Shown here: positions 1 to 8,025 of the stretch, piece after piece
Position numbering within the stretch: the first letter of the stretch is position 1
Layout: every line of letters starts with the position of its first letter
Assembly: GCA_027578815.1 (NCBI GenBank)
Contig: JANBTH010000506.1
Location: forward strand, 1-15,819
From: Coemansia sp. RSA 1804
Taxonomy: Eukaryota; Kickxellomycota; Kickxellomycetes; Kickxellales; Kickxellaceae
Direction of reading: 5' to 3'
Length of the DNA stretch: 15,819 nt
Position numbers and translations under genes: made by a program
Notes under the pieces: model-generated
Seen by the model: the letters and a program-made list of their open reading frames with translations, nothing else
Told to the model about the DNA's origin: nothing
Database searches by the model: none

Positions 1-1
1 A

Positions 2-145
2 TCGCGTGCTTTGCAAGCGGCCACAGCCTTAGAGTATAGAAAATGCACAACATGGAATGATTGCCAGCATGATTCGATTTTTTGGGCACCTGAAGATTGC
101 TCATGTGTCCTGCCAGATGCCCCCCTTTTTTTTTTCCTCATCTAG
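2..145 (+). CDS. possible C-terminal end of an upstream gene (partial, uncertain)
   Basis: A frame is open from the left edge to a TAG at 143-145 and would give 47 residues. Composition is balanced and includes a cysteine-rich stretch (WNDCQHDSIFWAPEDCSC). The last codons run through a C/T tract (121-137), giving a Phe-rich tail, which is odd for a real C-terminus. The same tract plus CTAG (142-145) could instead be a 3' splice site, followed by another open frame that ends at 444 and begins without an ATG. I cannot tell which, if either, is coding. No family is recognised. The context is consistent with the tail of a gene running in the same direction as MSH3. Confidence 0.25.
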   Translation, partial: SRALQAATALEYRKCTTWNDCQHDSIFWAPEDCSCVLPDAPLFFFLI

Positions 146-748
146 CTCTCAAAGCATTGTCCACCAACTTCAGCCTTCAAGTCTTGGAGGGGAGGTTATT
201 CGCCGTCGATGGAGCAGCTCTTCTCCTTTCAGCTCCTGGATACACCGGCTCCCTGAAACGTACGTCAGGATGCTCTGCTGCTCAAGCTGAAAGGCTGCCA
301 TTAGAGACTGTGCTTCGAGTCCGAGGCTATGCGACTGACCAACTAAGCCATGCATCAGCTTTCCTACAGCATTGGCTTAGCTGTGACTCGAATGGAAGGG
401 TAGAGAGTACAGTGTCATTTTCACTCCTTACCGCTGCAAGCTAAGCTATCGTTTATCCAACAGTGCAATCATTGACTGTACGGCCATCCCATGCCTTCAT
501 CTCCAGCCTAGTGCATTTCTTTCTCTCAAAGTTCAACACGGATACATCCAAGTGTTCTAAGACCCTTGGATCAGATCAGAACGCATGGAGAAAGAAAATC
601 TTTCTCACCACATTCATCATTGCTTCTGATGATTGTTTACTTTTGAGTCTTCTTTTTCTTTTCTTTTACTAGTGAAAGTTTATGCTCTTTTTTGTTTTCA
701 CCTTGAAATTTACATTGTGGCGAGTAAAGTTAAAACTACTCGCTGATA
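146..748. other. upstream region of MSH3, no convincing gene
   Basis: About 600 bases lie between the uncertain left-edge frame and the MSH3 start. A forward frame is open to a stop at 444 but has no ATG in its coding-looking part. A 61-codon reverse frame (170-355) starts with ATG but has no recognisable product. From about 600 to 725 the sequence becomes T-rich, as expected for a fungal 5' leader. No TATA box close to the MSH3 start and no Mlu cell-cycle box (ACGCGT) were seen. The MSH3 promoter is presumably here, but no element can be assigned. Confidence 0.4.
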
Positions 749-3700
749 ATGAGCTCGTCAAAACGAGTTCAGGTGTCGCTGTCCTCCTTTTTCAAACAAA
801 AGCAGAAGAATCAGAATACAGCCAAAGGCAGCAGTGGATCGGGATCCGCCAGCGATATCGATCACTTGCCTCATGCTCCAAGCGAAAATCACGCACCGTC
901 TCCGGTTAGAACACGTGCAAGTACCTCGGACATCACCCTGGAACGTTCCACCAAGCGCAGGCGGGTTCTCAGCGACGATGAAGGTAGCAACTACAGTGAC
1001 AAGGATGATGACGACGACGACAGTGTATATCGGGTGGACATTGAGTCAAAGGAGCAATTGAGCACTCCAAGTAAAAAGAAGGCTGCTGTGAAGCTGTCTA
1101 AACCACACGGTTCTGATCGCAACAGCAGGAATACGCTTGTACAATCGGTGTCCGACGCTGCCGATATGATGCAAGGGTTGCAAATGCGGATGGCCAGCAG
1201 CAGGGAGTCGGAGGGTTTCTCAGCACCGACGCAGGTGCCAACAGGATCGCTTGAACAAACGTCTATACAGCTTGTACAGCGCAAGAGAGGGGTAAAGTAC
1301 ACCCCGCTTGAGACTCAGGTTCTTGATGCAAAGGAAGAACATCCAGATATGCTATTGGCTGTCGAGGTAGGATACAAATACAGGTTCTTTGGAGAAGACG
1401 CGCGAATAGCATCCAGAGTTCTAGGAATAATGTGCACCACAGCCAACAATTTCTACAATGCTAGTATTCCCGCACCGCGACTGATGGTTCACGTCCGCAG
1501 ACTGGTTCGTGCCGGGTACAAGGTCGGTGTGATGCGGCAATCTGAAACAGCGGCATTAAAGGCAGTTGGCGATAACAAAAGTGCACCGTTTTCCCGCAAG
1601 ATTGCTGATGTATATACTTTGGGCACAATTGTTGAGGAGGTCGGAGATTTGTCGCATGCGGAAAGCGGCAATGAAAAGTATCTAATGTGCTTTACCGAGA
1701 GCCGGCATGACAACAAGGACAAGCGCGTAAACATTGGCATGCTTGCTGTTCAGATAACAACCGGAGACGTTGTCTACGACTACTTTGAGGATGGGTATTT
1801 GCGGAGCTCTTTGGAAACCAGACTGATGCATTTGCAGCCTGGCGAGATAATCATACCTCCATGCTTGTCTGGAGAAACATTAAAGACTCTGTCAGGGTAT
1901 GTCGGATACATTATAAGCGACGAAAAACCCCAGGAACCATTGCTGGAACATGCAGATCGGACAGGAATACGTGTGGCATTTACCGATCCAGAACTTTTGG
2001 ATTTTTCTGCCGCTTCGAGCGCAATTATTAACTTTTACGCAAAGAACAACGCGAGCACCATTGCGTCATATGCCTTGAATCTGCCCACGCTTGTTTCTTC
2101 AGCATTGGCGATGATTATAAACTATCTGGGCGCATTTAATCTGACGCATGTTATGCTCACAAGGCAAGACGATAGTAGCAATTTGAGTGCGTCGGCGGAA
2201 CCCTTTGCGCCATTCCATACAAGACTACATATGCTGTTGTCTGCAACAACTCTTCAAGCGCTAAGCATATTCACTGTACCAAACGTAACCCACGATTCTG
2301 AGCAGACAGCGATTGCACTGAAGGAGTTGCTTAGGCCAGGTGGGCGAGCAGCAGGCAGCCATAGTTCACGCATGAATGACGGTGACGGATCGTTGTTCAG
2401 CGTCATGGACTTTACTCGCTCTCAGTTTGGACGGCGCATGCTTCGTCGATGGATAGCACATCCACTTGTCTCACAAGCAAAGCTGCAGGATCGCATAGAT
2501 TCTGTAGAATATCTCAAGGGTGTGGTGGATAGCTCTAAAGAAGACATTGCATTTGACAGTGGCGTACCAGCTTACGAGTCAAAGAAAGTTCTTTTAGGTA
2601 TGCATAACAAGATTGGCCAGATGGTGGATATTGAGCGTGGGTTGTGCAGAATCCACTACGGCCAGGCAAGCACGCAGGAGCTTTTGCGCATATTGCGTAG
2701 CCTGGTGACAGCAGTGTCTCTTGTAACGGTCGATACAGACATTTCAGAGCCTCGCCTGCTCGCGGAAACACTGAGCTCTGAAATATGGTCCCAAGAGCTA
2801 CGGGAGGAGGTTTTATCGTGGATGAACCAGATAGACCATCAAAGCGCTAAGCGGGGAAGGAAAGAAACGTTGTTTACTCGAGGCACGCTACATGATACAT
2901 TGCAAAAGTGTCATTCAAGGGTGGAGCAGGTCGAATCAGAGCTTGGGTCGTCGATTGATCAAGTGCGCTCGATTCTAAAGGACGAAAGCATCGAGTTTAA
3001 AAGCATATCAGGCATTGACTATCTAATAGATGTTAAAAACGCAATTGCAAAGTCGGTGCCGCTTGATTGGGTCAAAATTTCTGGAACAAAATCCAACTCT
3101 CGCTTCCACACGCCGTACATTATCAGCAAGCTGGCAGAAAGAGAACGCTGTCGGGAGACCTTGCAGCAAACAGCAAAGGGCGCATATTTAACATTTCTGG
3201 CAAAGATATCTGGCAAATACTCGGAGTTAAGACGGCTGGCAAGCTCACTAGCAACCCTTGATGCGTTGTTTTCACTTGCAATACTTGCAAGCAGGGTCGG
3301 ATACTGCAAACCCGAGTTTACTGACACTGCAGAGAATAACTATGCAACGGTCGATATCGCCGATGCGGTCAACCCAGTTCTTAGCAGCACCAATCCAACA
3401 TATGTGGCAAACTCTATTTCTTTGGGCCATGCGGATGGCAATGGAAATCGGTCCCGAGCAATGATTCTAACTGGTCCCAATGCTGGCGGAAAGAGCTCTT
3501 TGATTCGCACAGTGGCGCTGACAAGCATCATGGCTCAGTGTGGATCGTATGTTCCTGCTAGCCGTGCAAGGCTCAGTATCATTGACGCTATATTTACCCG
3601 AATGGGTGCGAGCGACAACCTGATGGGAGGCGAAAGCACCTTTATGGTTGAGATGCGCGAAACTGAGGAGCTGATGCGCCAAGCAACATCGCGGTCATTG

Positions 3701-4189
3701 GCAATAGTGGACGAGCTGGGCCGCGGAACAAGCACTCATGATGGTGCTGCCATTGCCTACTCTGTGTTGGAGCATCTGGTCAGCAAGGGCCCACTGACCT
3801 TTTTTGTCACACATTATGCACACCTTGTCGATGCCTTCACCGCAAACAAGGCTGTACAATCCTGCCATATGTCATACATAGAGCACCCGCGGATAGCTGC
3901 TGTGAATGAGGCCAACGACCGTTGTGAATCAAGTGCAGTGACAGAAACAGAGACGAAGGCAAAGATGGCCTGCACAGAGATTACTTTTCTGTACAAGCTT
4001 GCCAAGGGTGCCTCTGCAGACAGCTTTGGGCTGAATGTAGCACGCCTTGCTGGGCTTCCAGAACCACTACTTTTGTGCGCGAGAAAACGTGCAGCGCGGA
4101 TGCGAGCAGATATCGAGAGCAAGTGGGCATCCAAGTATGCCCGAGATCTGCGGCAAGCAGTCGCCAAGGCATACGAGGCAGCCAGCTAA
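749..4189 (+). CDS. MSH3: DNA mismatch repair protein Msh3 (MutS homolog)
   Basis: Msh3 pairs with Msh2 to form MutS-beta, which recognises insertion/deletion loops in nuclear DNA and starts mismatch repair. The 1146-residue protein begins with a PCNA-binding PIP box (Q8, L11, F14, F15), then a disordered basic/acidic tail with a likely nuclear signal (KRRR, 69-72) and an Asp run (86-91). The MutS mismatch-binding domain starts near 183. It carries GYKYRFFGED (208-217), where Tyr-Lys replaces the Phe-X-Glu wedge of Msh6/MutS; this is the Msh3 hallmark. Connector, lever and clamp regions follow. The C-terminal ATPase has Walker A GPNAGGKSS from 909 and Walker B with D988-E989, then an ST-motif region and the C-terminal helix-turn-helix dimer part. 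The ATG at 749 is chosen because the PIP box follows directly. The length matches the family and there is no intron or break. It is convergent with the aminotransferase gene. Msh6 is ruled out by the wedge residues and the N-terminus. Confidence 0.97.
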   Translation: MSSSKRVQVSLSSFFKQKQKNQNTAKGSSGSGSASDIDHLPHAPSENHAPSPVRTRASTSDITLERSTKRRRVLSDDEGSNYSDKDDDDDDSVYRVDIESKEQLSTPSKKKAAVKLSKPHGSDRNSRNTLVQSVSDAADMMQGLQMRMASSRESEGFSAPTQVPTGSLEQTSIQLVQRKRGVKYTPLETQVLDAKEEHPDMLLAVEVGYKYRFFGEDARIASRVLGIMCTTANNFYNASIPAPRLMVHVRRLVRAGYKVGVMRQSETAALKAVGDNKSAPFSRKIADVYTLGTIVEEVGDLSHAESGNEKYLMCFTESRHDNKDKRVNIGMLAVQITTGDVVYDYFEDGYLRSSLETRLMHLQPGEIIIPPCLSGETLKTLSGYVGYIISDEKPQEPLLEHADRTGIRVAFTDPELLDFSAASSAIINFYAKNNASTIASYALNLPTLVSSALAMIINYLGAFNLTHVMLTRQDDSSNLSASAEPFAPFHTRLHMLLSATTLQALSIFTVPNVTHDSEQTAIALKELLRPGGRAAGSHSSRMNDGDGSLFSVMDFTRSQFGRRMLRRWIAHPLVSQAKLQDRIDSVEYLKGVVDSSKEDIAFDSGVPAYESKKVLLGMHNKIGQMVDIERGLCRIHYGQASTQELLRILRSLVTAVSLVTVDTDISEPRLLAETLSSEIWSQELREEVLSWMNQIDHQSAKRGRKETLFTRGTLHDTLQKCHSRVEQVESELGSSIDQVRSILKDESIEFKSISGIDYLIDVKNAIAKSVPLDWVKISGTKSNSRFHTPYIISKLAERERCRETLQQTAKGAYLTFLAKISGKYSELRRLASSLATLDALFSLAILASRVGYCKPEFTDTAENNYATVDIADAVNPVLSSTNPTYVANSISLGHADGNGNRSRAMILTGPNAGGKSSLIRTVALTSIMAQCGSYVPASRARLSIIDAIFTRMGASDNLMGGESTFMVEMRETEELMRQATSRSLAIVDELGRGTSTHDGAAIAYSVLEHLVSKGPLTFFVTHYAHLVDAFTANKAVQSCHMSYIEHPRIAAVNEANDRCESSAVTETETKAKMACTEITFLYKLAKGASADSFGLNVARLAGLPEPLLLCARKRAARMRADIESKWASKYARDLRQAVAKAYEAAS

Positions 4190-4237
4190 AACGCTGTCAT
4201 CTTCACAACACATTGCTAGACATCCGTTGGCATTCCT

Positions 4238-4271
4238 GTTGTTGTTGTTGTTGTTGCTATTGTTGTTGTTA
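4238..4271. repeat. GTT trinucleotide microsatellite
   Basis: Six GTT units, an interruption GCTATT, then further GTT units lie in the 191-base spacer between the convergent MSH3 and aminotransferase genes. It is probably transcribed in the MSH3 3' UTR. Such repeats vary in length between strains. The surrounding spacer (4190-4380) is AT-rich and shows no gene. Confidence 0.85.
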
Positions 4272-4380
4272 TCATATTGGGCAATGTTACATGCGCATGA
4301 GCGACATGTCTGACTTTTATATTAAGGTGTTTGCTGTAAGGAATTTTAATTAAGCAACAAAGTTCATCTGAGCGTGTGTT

Positions 4381-5799
4381 TTAAATGTTTCGGCAAGTGA
4401 ATGGCTCTAGTGCCTGGGCTAGACGGCTGATTGCAACCTCAAAGCTGCTTTCTGCCGCATAAGAAAAGGCTGCGCGCATGTAGGGCTTGTCCAGCACCTC
4501 CTCTGTCTGGCCAAGTGGAGAGAACATGTATCCGGGAACCAGCAACACATGGTTGTTGAGCATAGATTCAAAGATCTCGCCCATCACACCTTTCCTCTTG
4601 CTTGCGGTTTCATTGAGAAGCACACGGAACCACAAAAACATGCCAGCAGTAGGGATTGTGAACTCAACCTTGTCCTTCAGGTGAGATTGGCAGATATCAA
4701 CAAACATGTCGCGACGCTCAGCGTATTGGCGCTGCGTCTGCACAAGATGCTTCTCCCAGCCAGCATGGCCCCAGGCTTCGTTCATTAGCTTGGAAACAAT
4801 GGCCTGGCTAAACCCTGCCGGCTGCTGTATGCTGGTTTCGTTGTGGAACTGAATCTTATCCGTTATGTATTTAGGTGCGGTTATCCATCCACAGCGCAGG
4901 CCAGGCGCCAAAACCTTGCTAAAGGAGTCCAAGCGGATAACACGGCCATCAATGTCAATCGACAGCAAAGACGGAGTGAGCGATGTGATCCCCGGCAGGT
5001 TCTTGTAGCGATCTTCTGGATCATTCACTTCAGCCAAGGGCTTATACGATCCTAGCTGAAGATAGTAGTAAGGGTCGTCCTCAATAATAACCAGATTGTG
5101 CTTTTGAGCAACAGAATAGATGTCGTGCCTACGCGCCAGCGACATTGTTGCGCCAGTAGGATTCTGTGCGGTAGGCACCATATACACAAGGCGAGGTGCA
5201 GTTTCCGGTCTGTCCCAGGTCGTACACAGATGGTCCAGCTCGCTAGGCACCATCCCTTCGCTATCCATCTTGACTGGCGCTAGACGGATCCCCATTGGAC
5301 GCACGGTTTCTATTGCTGCCGGATACGTCCATTCATCGACAATAAGCGTATCGCCACTTTGATAGAATAGCGCAATGGCTTTGGTAAAGGCGTCTGTGTT
5401 GCCTGCTGAAACCACAACATCCCAATCTTCATACAAGGGACTGTGTACGCGCTCGGTATGTTCTTGGACAAACCTAGTGTAGCTTGGGACGCCACGGCCA
5501 TTCCCGTATTGTAAAAACCGTTCAAGGCCCTCAATTTTGGCTGTCGGCTGCTTGCTAGAGACTGAAATAGCCTTGGCGGCTGCGCTGGAATCGGTTACCG
5601 ACACCCCTGCCTCTGCAACAGTGGATCCAATCGACACAAACGGGAACGTGTCGGGATGAGGCAACCCTGCGCCGAGCGAAACAATGGTTGGGTCTGCATC
5701 CATATACTTTTGGAGCGACTTTAAGGGGCTGTTTTTGCGAAGCTTGGTAACCTCAGAGAACAGATCCGACAGATCTTTGGAGTGTGGTTTGGATGGCAT
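4381..5799 (-). CDS. ARO8: PLP aminotransferase, Aro8 / 2-aminoadipate transaminase type
   Basis: A class I/II fold-type I aminotransferase of the Aro8/kynurenine-aminoadipate group. Fungal relatives move amino groups between glutamate and 2-oxoadipate in lysine synthesis, and between aromatic amino acids and their 2-oxo acids. The protein has 472 residues, close to yeast Aro8. Visible landmarks are VSLGAGLPHPDTFPF near 40-54, the cofactor-binding TAQNPTG (N213), EDDPYYYL (D241, Y244), the Schiff-base lysine in DSFSKVLAPG (K295), and the substrate-carboxylate arginine in YMRAAFS (R442). There is no signal peptide, so a cytosolic location is expected. The ATG at 5797-5799 is the first in frame; the frame extends three codons further only from a TTG. 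It faces MSH3 tail to tail. Substrate preference (aromatic or aminoadipate) cannot be read from sequence alone. Confidence 0.93.
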   Translation of the reverse strand: MPSKPHSKDLSDLFSEVTKLRKNSPLKSLQKYMDADPTIVSLGAGLPHPDTFPFVSIGSTVAEAGVSVTDSSAAAKAISVSSKQPTAKIEGLERFLQYGNGRGVPSYTRFVQEHTERVHSPLYEDWDVVVSAGNTDAFTKAIALFYQSGDTLIVDEWTYPAAIETVRPMGIRLAPVKMDSEGMVPSELDHLCTTWDRPETAPRLVYMVPTAQNPTGATMSLARRHDIYSVAQKHNLVIIEDDPYYYLQLGSYKPLAEVNDPEDRYKNLPGITSLTPSLLSIDIDGRVIRLDSFSKVLAPGLRCGWITAPKYITDKIQFHNETSIQQPAGFSQAIVSKLMNEAWGHAGWEKHLVQTQRQYAERRDMFVDICQSHLKDKVEFTIPTAGMFLWFRVLLNETASKRKGVMGEIFESMLNNHVLLVPGYMFSPLGQTEEVLDKPYMRAAFSYAAESSFEVAISRLAQALEPFTCRNI

Positions 5800-6106
5800 G
5801 TTGCGCAAAAGCAGGGAAAATGGTGTACTAAAGGAATAGTATAATATTATCCAAATACGACAATCTGGGAGAAGAAGAGGAAGAGCAAGTTTTTCACAAT
5901 GAGCACCCCTGATCGTGGTCTGCTATCTAGAGCTCATTGGGGCTGCTGACATTGGCTGCGCTTTTTTTTTGCTGTGGCTCTGAATAGATACCACTTTTAA
6001 CGGAAATAATATAGAATATACACGAGAAAAAACTACAGAAAAGGACTATAAAATAGTGTTCAACTGGCCACCTTTGCCAGATAAAAAGCCCTTTCGTAAA
6101 GGCCAT
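5800..6106. other. spacer between DPH3 and the aminotransferase gene
   Basis: This 307-base AT-rich spacer must hold the DPH3 3' end and the aminotransferase promoter, since both genes lie on the minus strand. It contains a T-run (5962-5970) and a TATAAAAT (6048-6055), but the latter is on the plus strand, the wrong orientation for either neighbour. No open frame of interest and no RNA gene was seen. Confidence 0.6.
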
Positions 6107-6373
6107 TTAAACAACGGTGATGGTGGTTGTGAGCTGGATGGCCTCTTCGTCGTCATCAGGAGCAAAGTCATCCGGATCATAGACGACTCTTAGACGCAGC
6201 GAGCAGCTTGGACAGCTTGCAATAGTCTCGCCCTCCTCAAGGAGCTCCTTGGAAATCTCAAAGCGGTCGCCGCACGGGCAGGGATAGTAGTATTTCCCCT
6301 CCTCCTCGACATACTCCATGTCCTCTATCTCCACCTCGTCGTAGACACTGTCCGCTGTGTTATCAAAAGCCAT
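6107..6373 (-). CDS. DPH3: Diphthamide biosynthesis protein 3 (CSL zinc-finger protein)
   Basis: Dph3 (Kti11) is a small iron/zinc-binding electron donor. It serves Dph1-Dph2, which builds diphthamide on eEF2, and it also supports Elongator-dependent tRNA wobble-uridine modification. The 88-residue protein has the full DPH-type metal-binding domain: an acidic N-terminus, YYYPCPCGDRFEI, then ASCPSCSLRLRVVYD. The four ligands are C32, C34, C54 and C57. The C-terminal tail is acidic, then hydrophobic (TTTITVV). Length is close to the yeast protein. The ATG at 6371-6373 is the only sensible start and precedes the conserved EVEIEDM segment. The gene is intronless and sits upstream of the aminotransferase on the same strand, 307 bases away; the two are not expected to be functionally linked. 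It is expected in cytosol and nucleus. Confidence 0.95.
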   Translation of the reverse strand: MAFDNTADSVYDEVEIEDMEYVEEEGKYYYPCPCGDRFEISKELLEEGETIASCPSCSLRLRVVYDPDDFAPDDDEEAIQLTTTITVV

Positions 6374-7038
6374 TTCTATGTGGAGAAGCTAAAGTAATAC
6401 GAAAAATGCAGCAAGGAAATTGTAGAATTGCCAGAGAGAAAAAAAAAGCAAAAAAAGGCAGAAAAAAAAAGTTTTCAATTTTGGCTCAACAACAAATGGC
6501 AAAGTCAGCCTCGCTTTCCCATTTGACAGACCTTGATCGTCGGTTCGCTGTGAGCCGAGCCGTTTGCTGGCTGGTTGGTCGTGAGCCAACTGTAGCTCTT
6601 TCAGCAACAACAGAATCCCAAAGGAGGATCCTCATGTTGGGATCCAGGATTTACCACCCCGTTGTTGGGGAATGCCTGTGTCCTGGTTCTGGGCGGTTTT
6701 GTAGCCCAGCAGTGCAGGAAGACCACAGTGAGAACGCCTGATTCTCTTGGTTGCAAGCAGGTTTGCAGTTCGCATCGACACAATTGCTAACTTTGGGCGG
6801 ATACCGTGTCCAGCCCATTCCATGTGCATTGGGCGCATCTGATATGTATTTTAGAATGGTGCGGACTGGTAATATAGCGGTTAAACAACCAGAACAGGCA
6901 GTTTGTCTGAGGGGCCAGCTTTAACCTTTGGGGTTGGTTGAGGCACTCGGAGCAAGAGGTACTGCGTTCAGCAGATTGCAGGAATTTTCTGGCAAAATGT
7001 AGTGAATGAGAAGAAAGCATCAAACAGAAACAAAGCAT

Positions 7039-7062
7039 GCAGCAGCAGCAACAGCAGCAGCA
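7039..7062. repeat. GCA (CAG) trinucleotide repeat
   Basis: An imperfect run of GCA units with one ACA interruption lies in the intergenic region upstream of the ABC transporter gene. On the minus strand it yields a poly-Cys stretch in a frame that is otherwise not protein-like, so it is treated as a non-coding microsatellite. Confidence 0.75.
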
Positions 7063-7193
7063 ATAGCGACGGTTCTTTTTTATTTTATTCTTGCAGTAAC
7101 CAAGGATTTTTGGTTTGTAGCCACATACTTTGAGCAAGCTCTGTTTAGAAAATAAATCCATATGTGAAAGATGATAAATGCGTCCACGTTAGC

Positions 7194-7201
7194 TATAAAA
7201 G
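7194..7201 (+). promoter_or_regulatory. candidate TATA box (TATAAAAG)
   Basis: A consensus TATA element on the plus strand. It points toward the exon starting at 7767, about 570 bases downstream. If used, transcription would start near 7225-7300 and give a long, pyrimidine-rich leader with at least two short upstream frames. It could instead serve an unannotated short transcript. Confidence 0.35.
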
Positions 7202-7558
7202 CTGTGTACGCTTGTTTTGCATTTCTTCACCGCATGGGCAAAACTCTCTTTTATATCAGCAAGACATCGAATCGTTAGTCATTGCCAGAAAAAAACTACG
7301 CCCATCCATGGCCTCAAGCAGCACACGCCAGACATAGAAAATGGAAAAGGAAAGCCCTTTTTCCTTTTTCGGAGATTGCGAAAATAAGGCTCCTCCCACT
7401 TTGGTATTCTTTTTAAGTGTCTGCCCTTTCCCTTTTCTTTGCTTTTTCTTTTTTATTCTTGTAGTTTTTTTAGCTTTAATAACCCTCCTTTCTTTCCCTC
7501 CCCTCTGGGCGTATGGCCTGCCACTCTTGAGACTCTGCTGATACACTTCTTTCTTGTT

Positions 7559-7585
7559 TCTATTTTCTATTTTCTATATTCTATT
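7559..7585. repeat. short TATTTTC-type tandem repeat in T-rich leader
   Basis: Tandem copies of a TATTTTC/TATATTC unit lie inside a T-rich tract on the plus strand, followed by TTTA repeats to about 7605. It lies about 160-200 bases before the ATG at 7767. Pyrimidine-rich stretches just upstream of starts are common in fungal promoters; nothing more specific can be claimed. Confidence 0.5.
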
Positions 7586-7766
7586 TTTGTTTGTTTATTT
7601 ATTTATATTCATTCCGTTGCAACGGGGCCTGCCTTGCTATATAGCGCCCGTCTCAACACTTGACAACGCAGTATCTATAACGACCAGCGCTAAGGGTCTA
7701 CTACACAAACAACGCAAGTCTGGCATCTCTTCCCCGCCCGCTTGAAAAATACACATATAGTGGTCA

Positions 7767-8025
7767 ATGTGGGCTTCCAGCACAGCGTCCATGGATGTTA
7801 TGCGAACGCGCACGACACATTCAATTGATAACACCGCCGTGCCACTCTTTGCTGCCGATACCAAAGGATCGGCTGGAGCATGGATCGTATTTGGAAATTC
7901 AGCGTGTGCAGTCGTGCTGCCTGGGGCGGCAATTCTTGTGTATGTTATTGTGGCTGCACTGGCTGACCTGATTAGACGCAAGTGCCGTCGACATTTGTCC
8001 TACAGTAATTTTAGCATACTGTTTG
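7767..8025 (+). CDS. candidate first exon of the Hmt1/ABCB6-type transporter (membrane span 1)
   Basis: An ATG frame of 86 codons plus one base ends at a perfect 5' splice site, GTAAGT at 8026. The peptide has a Ser/Thr-rich start, one strong membrane span (about residues 37-68) and a basic stop-transfer stretch (RRKCRR). The segment AW-IVFGNSAC resembles the AW...G.S.C pattern I recall just before the first span of human ABCB6. The exon ends in phase 1 and the main ABC exon at 9799 needs exactly phase 1, so they join as G|CA (Ala). This would supply the first of five TMD0 spans, of which the main exon shows only four. An in-frame stop at 7758-7760 makes 7767 the first possible start. Alternatively it is the first exon of a separate multi-span membrane protein using downstream exons. 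Confidence 0.5.

Larger units (their letters stand above)
6374..7766. other. 1.4-kb intergenic region between divergent genes
   Basis: No convincing protein gene is seen. It must contain the DPH3 promoter and the control region and 5' leader of the gene starting at 7767. The stretch from about 7360 to 7620 on the plus strand is strongly T- and C-rich, which creates open frames of Phe, Leu and Ser by composition alone. A 66-codon ATG frame (7341-7541) and a minus-strand frame with a Cys run from a GCA repeat (6787-7161) look like such artefacts. Short upstream frames starting at 7233 and 7308 (14 and 9 codons) would act as uORFs if transcription starts at the TATA box at 7194. Confidence 0.55.

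Noticed and set aside
290..400. tRNA-like motifs (GGCTTAGTTGGT on the minus strand, TTCGAGTCC on the plus strand)
   Set aside because: The A-box-like and B-box-like sequences are on opposite strands and no cloverleaf can be drawn.
6787..7161. 124-codon reverse ATG frame with a Cys run
   Set aside because: The poly-Cys comes from a GCA repeat; the rest shows no domain and no coding-like pattern.
7341..7541. 66-codon forward ATG frame rich in Phe, Leu and Pro
   Set aside because: It sits in a T- and C-rich leader that gives hydrophobic frames by composition, and no family is recognisable.
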